The translations under genes and the position numbers were made by a program. The notes beneath the pieces were generated by a model. It did not search any database, was not told where the DNA came from, and saw only the letters and a list, made by a program, of their open reading frames with translations. From Silurus meridionalis (taxonomy: Eukaryota; Chordata; Actinopteri; Siluriformes; Siluridae), in assembly GCF_014805685.1 (NCBI RefSeq), contig NC_060912.1:11092658-11156657 (forward strand): a stretch of DNA of 64,000 bases, given 5' to 3'. Positions within the stretch are counted from its first letter, which is position 1. Every line of letters begins with the position of its first letter. Shown piece after piece: positions 23,187-46,009 of the stretch.

Positions 23187-25195
23187 CTACAGGGTGCAGT
23201 TGGAATCCAGGGATCTCCTGCACTTGGCCACGCTCAGATAGGTCTCCACTTTGTGCATGTCCTTCTTGAAGCAGGAGAGCAGACGGAAGCTCTTCCTCAG
23301 GTTTCCCTCGGTTAGGGTCTGGTAGAAATCCTCGAAGGGTGGAGCCAGAGAGTCGTTCTCATCCAGGCTGGTTTGTCCATCCAGACATCCCTGTTGAGCG
23401 AACAGATGCAGTGGGAATCAAACTTTGCAGATGTTACTGAACTGCACAAGACCACACTACATTCTCTACCATTAACATATTACACATGACCAACTGCTTA
23501 TATGTGACCAACGCACTGGTGGACATGTCAATTTTTTACTCCACCGTGAGAAGGAAACTCAATGCCATTCCACACTACTTTGAAGTAAAAAGCATATGTT
23601 CATAGAGCCGGCTTTGTGCACAGGGGCATTGCCATCTTCTAGCTCAGGTGAAGGACAAATTTCATGCTATGACATCCAAAGACATCCGATGCAATTGTGT
23701 CTCCAACTGTGCGAAAAAGGTTTGCTGAAGAACCACATATGGCTGAAAATGTAAGGTGCTTAAATACTTTTGGTGATATAGTGTATGTTGGAATAATTTT
23801 AGTAAGGAATAATACAGAATATAAATCTGTGTTAGTAAACGTTATGAAACATTATAATCTATTACTCTCTATTAGCACCAAATCAGCAGATCAATCGGTC
23901 TTGTTCTCACCTCGATAAGCACACCGATGCCCATTTTCAGGTCAGCCAGCTTCTCTGAGATGTGATTGGGGTTGCCCAGGTTCTTACTGGGGAACTCCCA
24001 TGACTCGATCAGACGGTAGGAGGTGTGCAGCAGCTTCAACACCTTAAACAAATATGTACATTATAATCCATCCTTAGTGTGAGACCGGAGCAGTATTTAT
24101 TCACAGGGCAAACAAGAAAACATTACGTCCTTATAAAAATGGCCACAGCGTGATATTCATTATACTCGTACTAAACTTAAAGGGGCGGTTTGTGAATTTT
24201 TTTTAGACAAAAGAAACAATTACATGCCTTCCCCTTGTTTTATCCTCACCAAATCGGCCAGAACTTTTCTGCTAGAAAATAGTGTTTAGTAGTTTTTAAG
24301 TTTTCTTTTATGGAAAAAGCTTGAAGGGCGGAGCTCGTTTCTGGGCCAGAAAAATATAAAAACTTTTTTTTTAAACAAAGATACCTTGGAATGCATGGCT
24401 ACTCTCAGAAAACTAAGAACCTTTACTGGGTTTTGGTTGAGCATTAAGGAGAGGATTTTAAGGCTGGATAAGGGGTTCAAGCACCTTTTACATATTTTAT
24501 ATCGCACCTTTAATTAATTTGTGTAGCAGCGATTGAGGAATAAATCACCATGTTCCACTTTCAGTTAAATATTATCAAATGTTTCCTAAATCAACTTTTT
24601 GACTCACAGAACTCTTCTGGGTTTCGTCTTTGCCTGATGGAGCTTCGATGGAGTCTGAATTGCAGAAGGACAATGGGAAGATCTTGCTCAGCTGTTTGCG
24701 TTCTTCAGGTAGCAAAGCTTCCTCCTTGCGAACACAACAACAAACAAATTATTGTTCGTGGATGAAAAAGATTTTTGGCTGTCGATCAGCTTTAATGGAA
24801 ACTATGAAGTTATGAAGTAAGCTTACAAAGTCATCCATCATTTTGGCAGCCAGCTGATGAAGGTGTTGCACACGGATGACTGCGTTGTTGAAGAGACGCT
24901 GGTTCTCGAATGTCGCGCCCTGACTAAAGAACAAACTCGCCAGCACCACGGAGAGCAGCACCCACACTGTAATAGAGGGAAACACACTGTACTGTGAGGA
25001 CACTTCTCTGAGAAAATCAAGATTTAACAATGAAGCACAATATAGAATTATTACCTACTTAATACCCATAAAATATTCCATAAAGAGTGAAAAAAGGTTG
25101 ATTATATACCACAATAAAAAAATCTTTACCTTAAATACAGTAATAACCGCAGCCCAGTGATTTACCAGGTCAACGCTTTACTTACCTCTAGCCAT
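23187..25195 (-). CDS. gh1: Growth hormone (somatotropin)
   Basis: This is a complete 200-residue precursor from five coding exons read right to left: 25195-25186, 24966-24827, 24724-24608, 24042-23911 and 23390-23187 (phases agree, GT-AG borders). The product is the pituitary hormone that activates the GH receptor/JAK2 and drives IGF-1 and growth. A hydrophobic signal peptide (about residues 1-22) precedes the mature [40 protein letters not shown] and the C-terminal [13 protein letters not shown] are diagnostic. The four disulfide cysteines are at 71, 173, 190 and 198. Cys135 is a fifth, unpaired cysteine as in carp and catfish GH. There is an NCT sequon at 197. Five exons rather than six fits ostariophysans. 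Introns are 219, 102, 565 and 520 bp; intron 4 holds a Tc1-like remnant. Confidence 0.97.
23585..23790 (-). mobile_element. Tc1-like fragment in gh1 intron 4
   Basis: GGCTTTGTGCACAGGGGCAT near 23610 and the end GATATAGTGTATG near 23776 match the Tc1-like family seen across the window. The fragment is intronic and does not touch splice sites. Confidence 0.65.
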
Positions 25196-25272
25196 TTTTC
25201 CCAGAAGAAACTTTCTCAGATCCTGCTGAAATCTCGAGGTACGACTTTGGCTCAGTGCAGAGATCACCCCTA

Positions 25273-25294
25273 TTTTATACCTGAACTAAAGATG
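25273..25294 (-). promoter_or_regulatory. gh1: gh1 promoter: TATA box and candidate Pit-1 half-site
   Basis: On the minus strand TATAAAA lies at 25279-25273, about 80 bp upstream of the start codon. An ATGCAT element (25289-25294) lies just upstream, within AT-rich sequence resembling POU1F1 (Pit-1) sites of GH promoters. The Pit-1 assignment is inference. Confidence 0.6.
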
Positions 25295-25639
25295 TTTCAT
25301 GCATCAACATGAGAAACCTCACACCCTCCTGCAACAACATCTACGCCGGGATTTCTATGAATTTCTATTTTTGATGAATAGTTATTTTATTGGTATACGT
25401 TAATACGCTTTCAGGTGTGGAGATTTTTTTCCATGACACCCAAAAGGACAAGCATCAGACCTCTGAGCGACTCCTAATGTTTTTGTGTTCATCGGTGTTA
25501 AGGTTATAAACACATAACATAATATTATATAAACCATAATAATAAAGTGTTAGAATTAAATTATGCACATGCAGGATTTGGAAAAAGATTTAATGTAGGT
25601 ACTCTGTACACTGGGTACTGTTGTTCATACAAATTACAC

Positions 25640-26132
25640 ATCTCATGTATTGTACACTTTTAAACCTTGTACATAAGTATACTGTATATTCCTTTTTATT
25701 TGCTCAATGACCTCTGCACATATTTTATCTAATTTATCCACCCAACTCCAAAAATTGAAATAAAAGTGGAATGAAATAATTTGCAAAATTGAAAAATCTA
25801 TAGCTGCCCATTTCACCATACGTTTAGAGATGCAAGCTTTAAAACTGAGCTCTGATAACAAGCCAGATGATCCCTCTCCTCCTTATTCCAGAAGCCGCAA
25901 TGTCCATGGTTTTTAAAATAAATTTCATATTTCGATTTGAATCGTTTTCCAATTTGCCATAGTCCATTTTGAATGAGTTTTGACCTAGTGGAAACAGAAG
26001 CATTTTGGGATTGTGTTCGCATTTGGCTTCTTCTTTTGCATCATAGAGCTTAAGCCTGTATTTGTGGATGAAACCTGGGATCAGAGAATTTTGATGGACT
26101 TCCTCCTTCAGGCAGAACAACAGTTGTCCCAT
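25640..26132 (-). pseudogene. Decayed Tc1-like transposase (second family)
   Basis: The minus strand holds overlapping fragments in two frames that together resemble the central part of a Tc1-like DDE transposase. They include NHGHCGFWNKEERDHLACYQ (compare the NHGR-EERDHPACYQ block around the second Asp) and an upstream stretch with HPKM-like and FKMDYGKLEND motifs. Frameshifts and missing residues make it non-functional. A terminal motif GTGAATACTTATGCAAGACT near 26471 may be its other end. Confidence 0.6.
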
Positions 26133-26139
26133 ATTAAAT

Positions 26140-26620
26140 CAGTTTCTTAATATCACAGCAAAATGTTCACATGTTGGGATTTTTTTTTTTTATACCTGTT
26201 ATAATTTACATTAAATAATTATATTTTTGTGTTTTGTTTTCCATAGCTCAGGATGCTGGCTTCTTACAGAAACCGGTCTGTTTATTCAATGATTCATAAA
26301 TCAATGAAATATCATTAACAAATTAATATATATCATATAAAATATATTATATATAATTTTTATTTTATTTCCATAATGGTGCACAAATTGTAATTAATAT
26401 TTGGTATAGATGATGATATAAAATCCCAGTACAGTTTAAGGTACAGGTCTCAGGTCAGGTTCATGTAGGGGTGAATACTTATGCAAGACTGCATAGCAAC
26501 CTGTAACAAATACATGCATGTAGATGTTTTTCAGCTCAAACCACAAAAACATGGTACATCACATGGCTGGAAACAGTGTCACTGAAAGGTTAGTTGATGA
26601 ATAGTAATAATAGCAAATCA
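26140..26620. other. AT-rich intergenic DNA
   Basis: No gene was found. It probably includes non-coding parts of the adjacent Tc1-like relic. Confidence 0.4.

Positions 26621-26621
<1 letters not shown>

Positions 26622-26668
<47 letters not shown>
26622..26668. repeat. (CA)n microsatellite
   Basis: About 23 CA units. Confidence 0.95.
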
Positions 26669-26670
<2 letters not shown>

Positions 26671-26854
26671 AAGACCATGTGGAACAAGTAGGATTTCCTA
26701 AAGGTGGTGTGATGGCAGTTAATGTGTAATATTCAGTACGGAATGATGGTGAATATGGCAGTGTGACATTACAGGGATTAATCCTTCACCGCAGGAAAAA
26801 CAAAATCTGATCTGTTTGTCCAATTCACTCCCATTACACTCTGAGTCACTTGTC

Positions 26855-27205
26855 TTATAGTTAATACACTCAATACACTCTCAGTACACTCGATACACTC
26901 TCAGTACACTCAATACACTCTCAGTACACTCTCAATACACTCTCAATACACTCTCAATACACTCTCAATACACTCTTAGTACACTCAATACACTCTCAGT
27001 ACACTCAATACACTCTCAGTACACTCAATACACTCTCAGTACACTCTCAATACACTCTAGTACACTCTCAATACACGCTCAGTACACTCTCAGTACACTC
27101 TCAATACACTCTCAATACACTCAATACACTCTCAGTACACTCGATACACTATCAGTACACTCAATACACTCTCAATACACTCTCAATACACTCTCAATAC
27201 ACTCT
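26855..27205. repeat. TACACTC minisatellite (9-11 bp units)
   Basis: More than 30 head-to-tail units alternate CTCAGTACA, CTCAATACA and the longer CTCTCAATACA. A small detached copy of the same repeat lies at 31418-31490, which suggests a once larger or transposed array. Confidence 0.85.
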
Positions 27206-27274
27206 GACATGTACTTAAGTAAAAAGTAGTTATTACTTCTACCTGTTTTAGCTGTTAACTGGACCTCACATCAT

Positions 27275-27420
<146 letters not shown>

Positions 27421-28995
27421 GATGTGATAGCCTAGTGGGTTAATGTCAGGGTCCCCACGAGGATGAGTTTGAGAGTTTGATTCCTGCTCGAGCTGGTGGT
27501 TGCTGTGTTGGTAAATAAAACTTCTGGACCTTGTCCACTCTGAAAACATTTCAATTCTGTGTTGGATTAATTTCTTGATTTCCTGGTCCTTAATGAAAGA
27601 TAAAAAAAAGGACTTCTGTGGTAGCTCAGTGGGTTAAGGCTTGTGCCTGAACATGGGCCTTAATATAGTCCACGCTGGTGATAAGGTTTCAAAGCCAGTC
27701 CTACATGCCTTCTTTCTTACTGCGCTGCCATGAAACAAAGTATGAACCCTCCAAAAAGCACACATGCCTTTCAGCAGTGGTCGCTCAGTGGTTTAAGGCT
27801 TGTGCCTCATCTAAACATGCATCCCAGTCTGATCTCTTCCATGGTTCATCGGATTAAGGCTGGTGCCTCACTGATGGTAAGGATCAGGGTTTGAATCCTG
27901 CTAGTTGCGATGTCGGTTATGTTCCTGCTTCCTAAATCTTTCTTTAGCTTTATAGTCTTGTGTTGATGGTTTAAAGGTAGATAGACCTGCTCTAAACAAA
28001 CTTCTGGGCCTGTCTTCTCTGATGGTTCAGTGGGTTAAATCAGGTGTCATGCTTTTGGTGGGGTTCAGGGTTCAAATCCTGCTTTCTGCCTGCCAGTCAC
28101 GATCAGGATTCACTTCCTGCATCTTTCTTTAGCGATATATTTTTGTTTTTAATGGGTTAAGAAGAAAGATAGACCTGCTCTAAACAAGCGTCCTAGCCTG
28201 TCCTTGCAGATCGTTCAATGGGTTAACGTTGGTGTCTCGCTGGTGGTGGGGATCATGGTTTGAATCCTGCTCTTTACAATCTGGGTTCAACTTGTGCTAC
28301 TTACATCTGTATTTGCTTCCTACATCTTTCTTTAGCGGTAAATTCTTGTGTTGATGGTTTAAAAAGAATGATAGACCTGCTCTAATCAAGCTTCCTGTCC
28401 TGTTTTTTCCTGATGGCTTAGTGGGTTAAAGCTTTGCTAATGTTGGTGGTCAGGGTTCAAACCTGGCTTTCTGTGTGCTAGTCATGAGGTAGGTTAAATT
28501 CCTGATTCCTGCATCTTCATATTCTTGTTTTGATGGGTTAAAAAGAAAGATAGACCTGCTCTAAACAAGCTTCCCAGCTTGTCCTGCCTGATGGTTCAGT
28601 GGGTTAATGCTGGTGCCTTGCTAATGGTGTGAATCAGGGTTTGAATCCTGCATTGTCCCTGCTAGTCACGATATGGGTTTGCTTCCTAAGTCTGTCTTTA
28701 GCATTATAATCTTGTGTTGATGGGTTGAAAGAAAAGATAGACCTGCTCTAACAATTAACCTAGCCTGTCCTTCCTGATGGTTCAGTGGGTTAAGACTGGC
28801 ATTTTGCTGTTGGTGGGGTTCAGGGTTTGAATCCTGCTTTCTGTGTTTCTTTCTGGTCTGAATTTCTTGCTTTGAAGCATGAAACAAAGGATAAACCCCC
28901 CAAAAAAAGAAGGTGAGTTGTGGGACTTGATGGCTTTGTGTTAAAAGTCTTGCCTCTGAGCTCAGAGGTTGCTGGTTCAAATCTGGCTTGTCCCC
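27421..28995 (+). repeat. Tandem array of ~185-bp tRNA-like units
   Basis: At least six regular units (27835-28860) and three more diverged ones at the edges share one layout. Each has an A-box-like GGTTCAGTGGGTTAA, then 30-40 bp later a B-box-like GGGTTTGAATCCTGC, then TTTCTTTAGC, then AAGATAGACCTGCTCTAAAC. B-box copies lie near 27475, 27887, 28066, 28256, 28452, 28637, 28821 and 28973, so the period is about 180-196 bp. This resembles the head of a tRNA-derived SINE that has been amplified in tandem. No intact tRNA is present. Confidence 0.7.
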
Positions 28996-29354
28996 ACACT
29001 GGGTAAGTTGTGTGGAAATTAGTGTGTGGTGACCAATGGAGTGGGTGACTGTGAACAAAGGCTGTGAAGACCTGCTGGGTTACAGCTTCAGAAAAAGTGA
29101 GGTTGGTAGTTTTGTATTTAGGTGGGGAAAGAAAAGTTATTCAATAAATTTTTGCCAGGAGCCTATGTTGATACTTTTTTGGATGTTTTTGCTTCATAAC
29201 CCCCTGTTTTCAGCTTCTCAGACACCAGGGGGGCAGACGCCTGAATATTGCCCCCCTGGTTCAGGATACGCCCTCTGAAACCATCCACATCCAACCTTCC
29301 ACGCAGCCATTTCTGACACCTTCCTCACTATGGTCACCGGAACCTTCCACACTT

Positions 29355-29445
29355 GTAACTTTGAATCCTGGCTGGGGTTTGAACCAGCAACCTCTCAACC
29401 CAGAGGTAAAGCTCTTCCAATTGAGCCACAGGATCTCCTGCAAGA
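29355..29445 (-). mobile_element. tRNA-derived SINE head
   Basis: On the minus strand CTGTGGCTCAATTGGAAGAG (A box) and GCTGGTTCAAACCCCAGCC (B box) lie 33 bp apart, as in a tRNA-like SINE promoter. Confidence 0.6.
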
Positions 29446-29514
29446 ACTTGATTTTTGGGACCTTTTTTGGTTCTTTTATAAAACTTTTTAAACAATTTAA
29501 AGGATAGCTAAGGG

Positions 29515-29582
29515 GTAGGAATTGAACCGGTGAGTCAGATAGCAGAGGCCACATTATTAACCACTACACTACCAGAGGGGAG
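29515..29582 (-). mobile_element. tRNA-derived SINE head (second type)
   Basis: The minus strand reads CTGGTAGTGTAGTGGTTAAT then CCGGTTCAATTCCT, an A/B-box pair about 30 bp apart with a potential acceptor-like CCCCTCTGG start. Confidence 0.55.
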
Positions 29583-29589
29583 ACAAACA

Positions 29590-30830
29590 AGGCTTTGCTT
29601 ATTGGACTCTTGGCTTTTCTATAGTTAAGAGACCACTGTTTTCTTTTAGATCATGATGGTAGAGGGTCAAAACTTCTCCTTCCTGTTCATTCTCTCAGTT
29701 ACTCGAAGTCTATGAGAAGTGACTCAGGTACAAGAACCACATCTCCAACACCTGCACCACTGATATACCATGATTTACCAGCAACCAATTTTAATGACCT
29801 TTTATTGTTCTGTTTTTAAAAACTTCTTATAATGTTCAATATGAAACTAGAGGTAAGAATCGAACCAGGAAAGTCTTTCATCATAGATCACTAATGGCAT
29901 TACTTCAAAACTCAAAACTTTGTTAGACATGTAAATAAGCAGGAAAGACAGAGACAAAGACAAAGAGACACAGACACAGCTTTAGAAAGAGTGAGAAACA
30001 AATAGAGAGACAGCAAGAAAGAGACATATACAGTGAGACAGAGACATTTACTAAAAGAGACACAGAGACAATTGGATAGAGAAAATAAAGAGACAAAGAT
30101 AGCTAGATATAGCCACTTCCTGTTGGAAGTGTTTCTCCCGAGCGACTCTTAATGATCTCATTTACTAAATGAGCAGTAGTGAGTTTAGTGCTTGCTCAGG
30201 TGCCCAAAACTGGCAGCTTGGAGGTGTTAAACATGTATCATATTTACAGCATGTGATATGTATGTAAGCATATGTACAGTGATTAAATATAAAGGCTATA
30301 TCAGTGCAGAGACGTGTGGACATCAATAAGAGCCTTTGCTATGTTTCCACACGGACAGTTAATGAGGTGACACCGGAGAAACTGCACCTCTTCAAGTCAA
30401 GTGAGGAAGCTTTTATATATAGAAAATTATAGACATTTTACAGATTTGAATGATGTATTGTTTTTATCTGTACGATCAATAAAAATTGATTTAAGTTTGT
30501 GTCGCCATTATGAGGGAAAAACCCACAAAACGCCACCCAGAGGGTTGGTTTTGGTGGTTTTGGTGTTTGATTTGAGACTTGGCGCAGAAATAAAACAAAA
30601 GTTTACTGATTAAAATATTTTTATATGGAGTTTATTTATTTATTTTATATCTAAGAAAGGATGTCGTGGATAAACGTAATTTTTTGCCGAAGGTTTTAAT
30701 TGCGCCTCTTTTTTATTTAGTTATTTATTTATGTATTTACATTTTCTATAAAAATGGTGAAACAGAAATGCGCTGAATTAATAGCGTTAATAAAATTTAG
30801 TGCCGTTTACAATCATTTTAATTTTGACAG
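29590..30830. other. Gene-free intergenic DNA
   Basis: No exon is supported. 29935-30110 is purine-rich with repeated AGAGACA words. The remainder is AT-rich with nothing recognised. Confidence 0.4.
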
Positions 30831-30945
<115 letters not shown>

Positions 30946-31417
30946 AGCAGAGAAAAGATGATGATGATCATGAATGTGTCTGTTCTCAGTCATGTTCTCA
31001 TCACTGACTCACTGACTCCCTCTGTATCATCCACATTAACCCCAAACTTCTTACTGCCTTCTGCCTGCTGATTCTTATCTCCATAAACTAGTCTACATCT
31101 GTGGTGAGTGAGAGTCAGGACTTTATACACCAGCGGATTGAAAAAAACAGGCAATGACAGGAAATCGGTTGTTCGGCTGAAATTGGCACACAGTGAAAAT
31201 AAAAAATAATATTTCACCAAATCAATGTATTAAAACTAAAGTAACGAGCAGGTTTTGAAAATGTAAGAAGTAGAAAGTACAGATATTTGTGTAAAAATGT
31301 AATGAGTAAAAGTAAAAAGTTGTCTGAAAATAAATAGTGGAGTAAAAAACTGATACCAGAAAAATCTACTTAAGTACAGTAACAAAGTATTTGTACTCCG
31401 TTACTTCCCTCCTCTGA

Positions 31418-31490
31418 CTCTCAGTACACTCGATACACTCTCAATACACTCTCAGTACACTCTCAGTATACTCAATACACTCTCAGTACA
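31418..31490. repeat. Detached TACACTC minisatellite copy
   Basis: It has the same unit as at 26855-27205 (CAGTACACTCGATACACTCT). It is preceded by shared sequence about AGTAAAAAGT (27217 and 31305), so the pair looks like a duplicated block. Confidence 0.6.
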
Positions 31491-31729
31491 ATTTATCCTA
31501 AAGCTTCTCAAAAATGTAAGGAACAAAATTGTACACATCAGGGATGATATTATATATAATTCTTCTGCCTGACTGTTCATGCAGCTCAGACTGAAGACTA
31601 AAATAAGTAACTAGTGGTTGACACAATAAAACTGCCATTCAGTTACAATATTAAAAACTATTCTTAGTTCTGTTCTTTACTGTTGACTGTAATCAGTGTT
31701 TCTGTGTTTTCAGTAACCGATTTACACAA

Positions 31730-32075
31730 TGTGATGAAAAAGTATTCAGACACGTGACTGTTCTCTTAATGAAAAGTTCCTCATGGCTGTTTCACTAGAC
31801 TTTCGTCCATGTCTCTGGGGATTAGTGTCTATTCTGAGTGAAATCAGACATTGACGTAGGATTAGGAAGAGTCTCCAGTTCCAGTTGATTCCACAGGTTT
31901 TTAGTAGAGGTGTACACACTCTTAGCGTAAAGACTGAAGTTCTTCCACTCCAGCCATCTCCATGGAGCTCAGAGGGAATAATGTTTGGGTCTCTTAGTTT
32001 TAGAAGACATTTGATACAACTGTGTGCTTCTAATGTTGAACAACAGTTGAAGAAAGAACCACAAACGGGAGTGAT
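31730..32075 (-). mobile_element. Tc1-like or related MITE relic
   Basis: It begins near GAAAAAGTATTCAGACACGTG, has the GTTTGGGTCTCTTAGTTTTAG block near 31983 and ends AACCACAAACGGGAGTGATG. This is the same layout as the window's Tc1-like copies but a diverged subfamily. Confidence 0.5.
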
Positions 32076-32079
32076 GTTC

Positions 32080-32875
32080 AGGCATGCATGGACTTCTGGG
32101 TTTATAGAGGATGCACTTACACATGTGTGCAGAAATAAAGAAACAGTTAATTTAGTCAATGTGTGCTTTGAGACAGAACATCTCTGTGGAAAGGTTTATT
32201 TTATGGCACCCAATTTGGAGAGATTGGGATCTGACCAGGCCTCTTCTGGTCAGAGCTGTTGGGGAAAAACAAGCAGAAAGGAGGATTTAAGAAAAAGTCA
32301 GAAGGTCTGAATGGATTTAAAAAGCAGCAGGTTTTTGTCCTTGAAGCTTCACATGATGACACATGTGTTGTCTTGTCCAGCTACAGTCCTCAGCTGCTCA
32401 TGTACTGAAGAACCCTTTCTTTGATGTTTTCCCAGGCAGTACAGATTCCTGAACACAAATCACATGCATGCTCGGAAATTTCATGGGTTCTCATTTGGAA
32501 CATAACTAACAGCAAGTAGCGGATTTTCTTAAAATTCGAGGGACAGAATGTTCAGGAACGTTAGGAATAACATTTTTAACTGTTTTCACTAACAAATTTC
32601 ATTACAATTTATAAACATATTATTCTATTAAAGTGACATAATGTCTACATGAATTCACTAAGGTACCATAGGGGCTGCAGGGGGTGTGTCCAAAGATTTT
32701 CGAGTTCCGAGAGACCACTGTACCTGCTCTACACAGTGAAAGTTACAAGAATCTATAGGAGGCTTAACAAATGGATTTAAAAGCCAGAAATCTCTCCAGA
32801 AGCTCTCCTTACATCATCTAGTCTCAGATTGACTGTATATTTAAGACTGTTATGACGATAATTAGGACCCTGCTC
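32080..32875. other. No recognisable gene
   Basis: Nothing supported was found. The open frame 31885-32310 runs from the MITE relic into unique sequence and has no known similarity. Confidence 0.4.
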
Positions 32876-32880
32876 TCTTC

Positions 32881-33337
32881 CACCCTCTAGTGGCTGGAGA
32901 TGGGATAACGCATTTGCTGGCGCTCTCTCCTCTAGTGGCTAAAACTGGGAAAACACGTTTTCTGGTTCTCAGTCGCCATCTAGTGGCTAATATAATTGTT
33001 CGTTCTTTGGGATAACACGCTTGGGATGATTGGTATAACTGGTTCTCTGGGGGATCCTTTCTTTAGAGCTCTATCAGACCCTGAACATGCTTTTATAATA
33101 CAATCATTTAAGACAGTAAGAATAAATATAATAAAAAGGATTAACACAAAGTTTATTTAAATCGTGGCCTGAAACTAGAGAGAAATATATTATTTAGCGA
33201 TATAACCACACACAGTATATACCTGCTCTACAGGCTGAGAACTATAAGGAGCTCAAAAGCTGGATAGAAAAGTCAGAAACATTGCAGAAACATGCACGTC
33301 TAACACGTCCGATGGCTCTCTGCCGCCCTCTAGAGGC
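32881..33337. promoter_or_regulatory. Cluster of CTCF-like motifs
   Basis: Copies of a CCTCTAGTGGC-type word lie at 32881-32894, 32925-32939 and 32975-32987 (GCCATCTAGTGGC, a full match to the reverse of CCASYAGRKGGC). A weaker copy lies at 33325-33336 (GCCCTCTAGAGG). The first three are about 45-50 bp apart. They could be part of a local repeat; CTCF binding is inference. Confidence 0.4.
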
Positions 33338-33834
33338 AAAAACTAGGATAAAACATTTGGTCTCCTGGTATAACAGTATTTAACAGTATTTCACATTTTT
33401 TTATTCATAAACAATGTAGTTAGTTACAGTTGAACAAATTCACGACACAAGTTTGTTTCTGTGTTACATACAGTACAGACACGTACAACACACACACACA
33501 CACACTGAGGATTAAGTGTACTTAGCACCATAATAATAATAAACACTGCAGTGTGAAATCACTGCTGCTCCACCTACACCCCATTAAACATTTTAAAATC
33601 CATTATAGAAAATCTCTAATTAATCCAACGAAACTGTAAGTATGTATATATACACATACACACATAAAAATAACATGTTTTACAGGCAAATCTGATGTTT
33701 TATTGGTTCGGCAGAGGAAGAGGACGAGGCTGGGAGGACTGTGGGCAAATTTACCAAATCTGGATTAATTTAATCTAAAATTAGGCTTTTTCTGACATCT
33801 AACAGAAGTGTGATGTTAATAAGAGATTCACACT

Positions 33835-34690
33835 TCTAGTGCTCAGTGTAACTTTGTGTAACTTGGTGCAATGTAACTTGCAATGTACAATGTCACTGTG
33901 TAATTCGGTGTAACTTTTTATAACAGTGTAACTTCTTTCACTGGATATAACTCTATAACTCTATAACTTTGTGTAACTCAGTGTAAATTTGTGTAATTCC
34001 AGTGTAACTCAGTGTAACTGTATCATTTGGTGTACCTCTGTGTAACTTTGTGTAACTGTGTGTAACTATGTGTAACTCTGTGTAACTGTGTGTAACTATG
34101 TAACTGTGTGTAACTCTGTGTAACTTCAGTGTAACTATGTGTAACTCTGTGTAACTGTGTGTAACTTCAGTGTAACAGTGTGTAACTCTGTGTAACTGTG
34201 TGTAACTTCAGTGTAACTGTGTGTAACTATGTGTAACTGTGTGTAACTTCAGTGTAACTGTGTGTAACTATGTGTAACTATGTGTAACTCTGTGTAACTA
34301 TGTGTAACTCTGTGTAACTGTGAGTAACTTCAGTGTAACTCTGTGTAACTGTGTGTAACTTCAGTGTAACTATGTGTAACTCTGTGTAACTGTGTGTAAC
34401 TTCAGTGTAACTGTGTAACTATGTGTAACTGTGTAACTGTGTAACTGTGTAACTGTGTAACTCTGTAACTTCAGTGTAACTGTGTGTAACTATGTGTAAC
34501 TATGTAACTCTGTGTAACTCTGTAACTTCAGTGTAACTGTGTAACTTCAGTGTAACTATGTGTAACTGTGTGTAACTTCAGTGTAACTATGTGTAACTAT
34601 GTGTAACTATGTGTAACTTCAGCGTAACTGTGTAACCTGCTGTTACTTTATGTAACTTGTTGTAACTGTGTAATTTGATGTGTAATTTGG
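33835..34690. repeat. GTGTAACT minisatellite, ~850 bp
   Basis: Head-to-tail 8-12 bp units (TGTGTAACTC, TGTGTAACTG, TTCAGTGTAACT) form higher-order groups of about 30-40 bp. It lies about 0.4 kb beyond the thbs3 3' end. Confidence 0.9.
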
Positions 34691-34714
34691 TGTAAGTCTG
34701 AGCTGTTTGGGGAA

Positions 34715-34830
34715 CTGGCAGGTCAGTGGTCAAGACATTGGACTTATCCTTATCCTTAAACTTGTGAGTTCAAATCCCAGCACCACCAAGTTTCCACTGC
34801 TGAGTTTTTACCCTCTGTGAAAATGTGACT
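34715..34830 (+). mobile_element. Truncated tRNA-derived SINE
   Basis: GGCAGGTCAGTGGTCAAGACA (A box) and GTGAGTTCAAATCCCAGCAC (B box) are followed by CACCAAGTTTCCACTGCTGAG, the usual body start of a teleost SINE family. The body is cut off soon after. Confidence 0.65.
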
Positions 34831-34981
34831 TTGTGTATTTGTGCAATGTTTTGAATGCAGGATTTTATTGCCTGATGTGAATTGTGTAACCTCAACTTCC
34901 TGTCTGTCCTCAGCGTGAGTTTCTCCGCCCTGAATATTTCAGTACTGTAGACCAGCTTTTTTTTGGAAAAAAAACGCTTGT

Positions 34982-34982
<1 letters not shown>

Positions 34983-35045
<63 letters not shown>
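34983..35045. repeat. (CA)n microsatellite
   Basis: About 31 CA units just downstream of thbs3. Confidence 0.95.
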
Positions 35046-35049
<4 letters not shown>

Positions 35050-35105
35050 GACTGTGGTAACTTTATTTTGCTTGATGTGCAGTGATTAAAGTTGTGGATG
35101 CTCAT

Positions 35106-45754
<10,649 letters not shown>

Positions 45755-45942
45755 CCTGCAGAACAACCACCCAAAGAATGAGTTGCATCAATGTAGAAGT
45801 ACTTCAGGGCTTTGTGAAGCTGCAAGGAATGTGGAAGGCCATCAGGGCCACAAAAACCCACACATCCACATCCAGGCTGCCTGCTTATTTCCGAGTCTTT
45901 TTCAGGGAAATGAAGAAATGCACTGGTGAGGGAGGGAGGGAG

Positions 45943-45946
<4 letters not shown>

Positions 45947-45999
<53 letters not shown>
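45947..45999. repeat. (CT)n microsatellite upstream of thbs3
   Basis: About 26 units, 190 bp upstream of the thbs3 start codon. On the sense (minus) strand it reads (GA)n, which could act as a GAGA-type promoter element. No TATA box is visible. Confidence 0.8.
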
Positions 46000-46002
<3 letters not shown>

Positions 46003-46009
46003 CACACCC

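Noticed and set aside
23187..25195. Prolactin or somatolactin
   Set aside because: The cysteine pattern, LIESWEFPS motif and terminal [11 protein letters not shown] are those of growth hormone. Prolactin and somatolactin have different cysteines and exon sizes.
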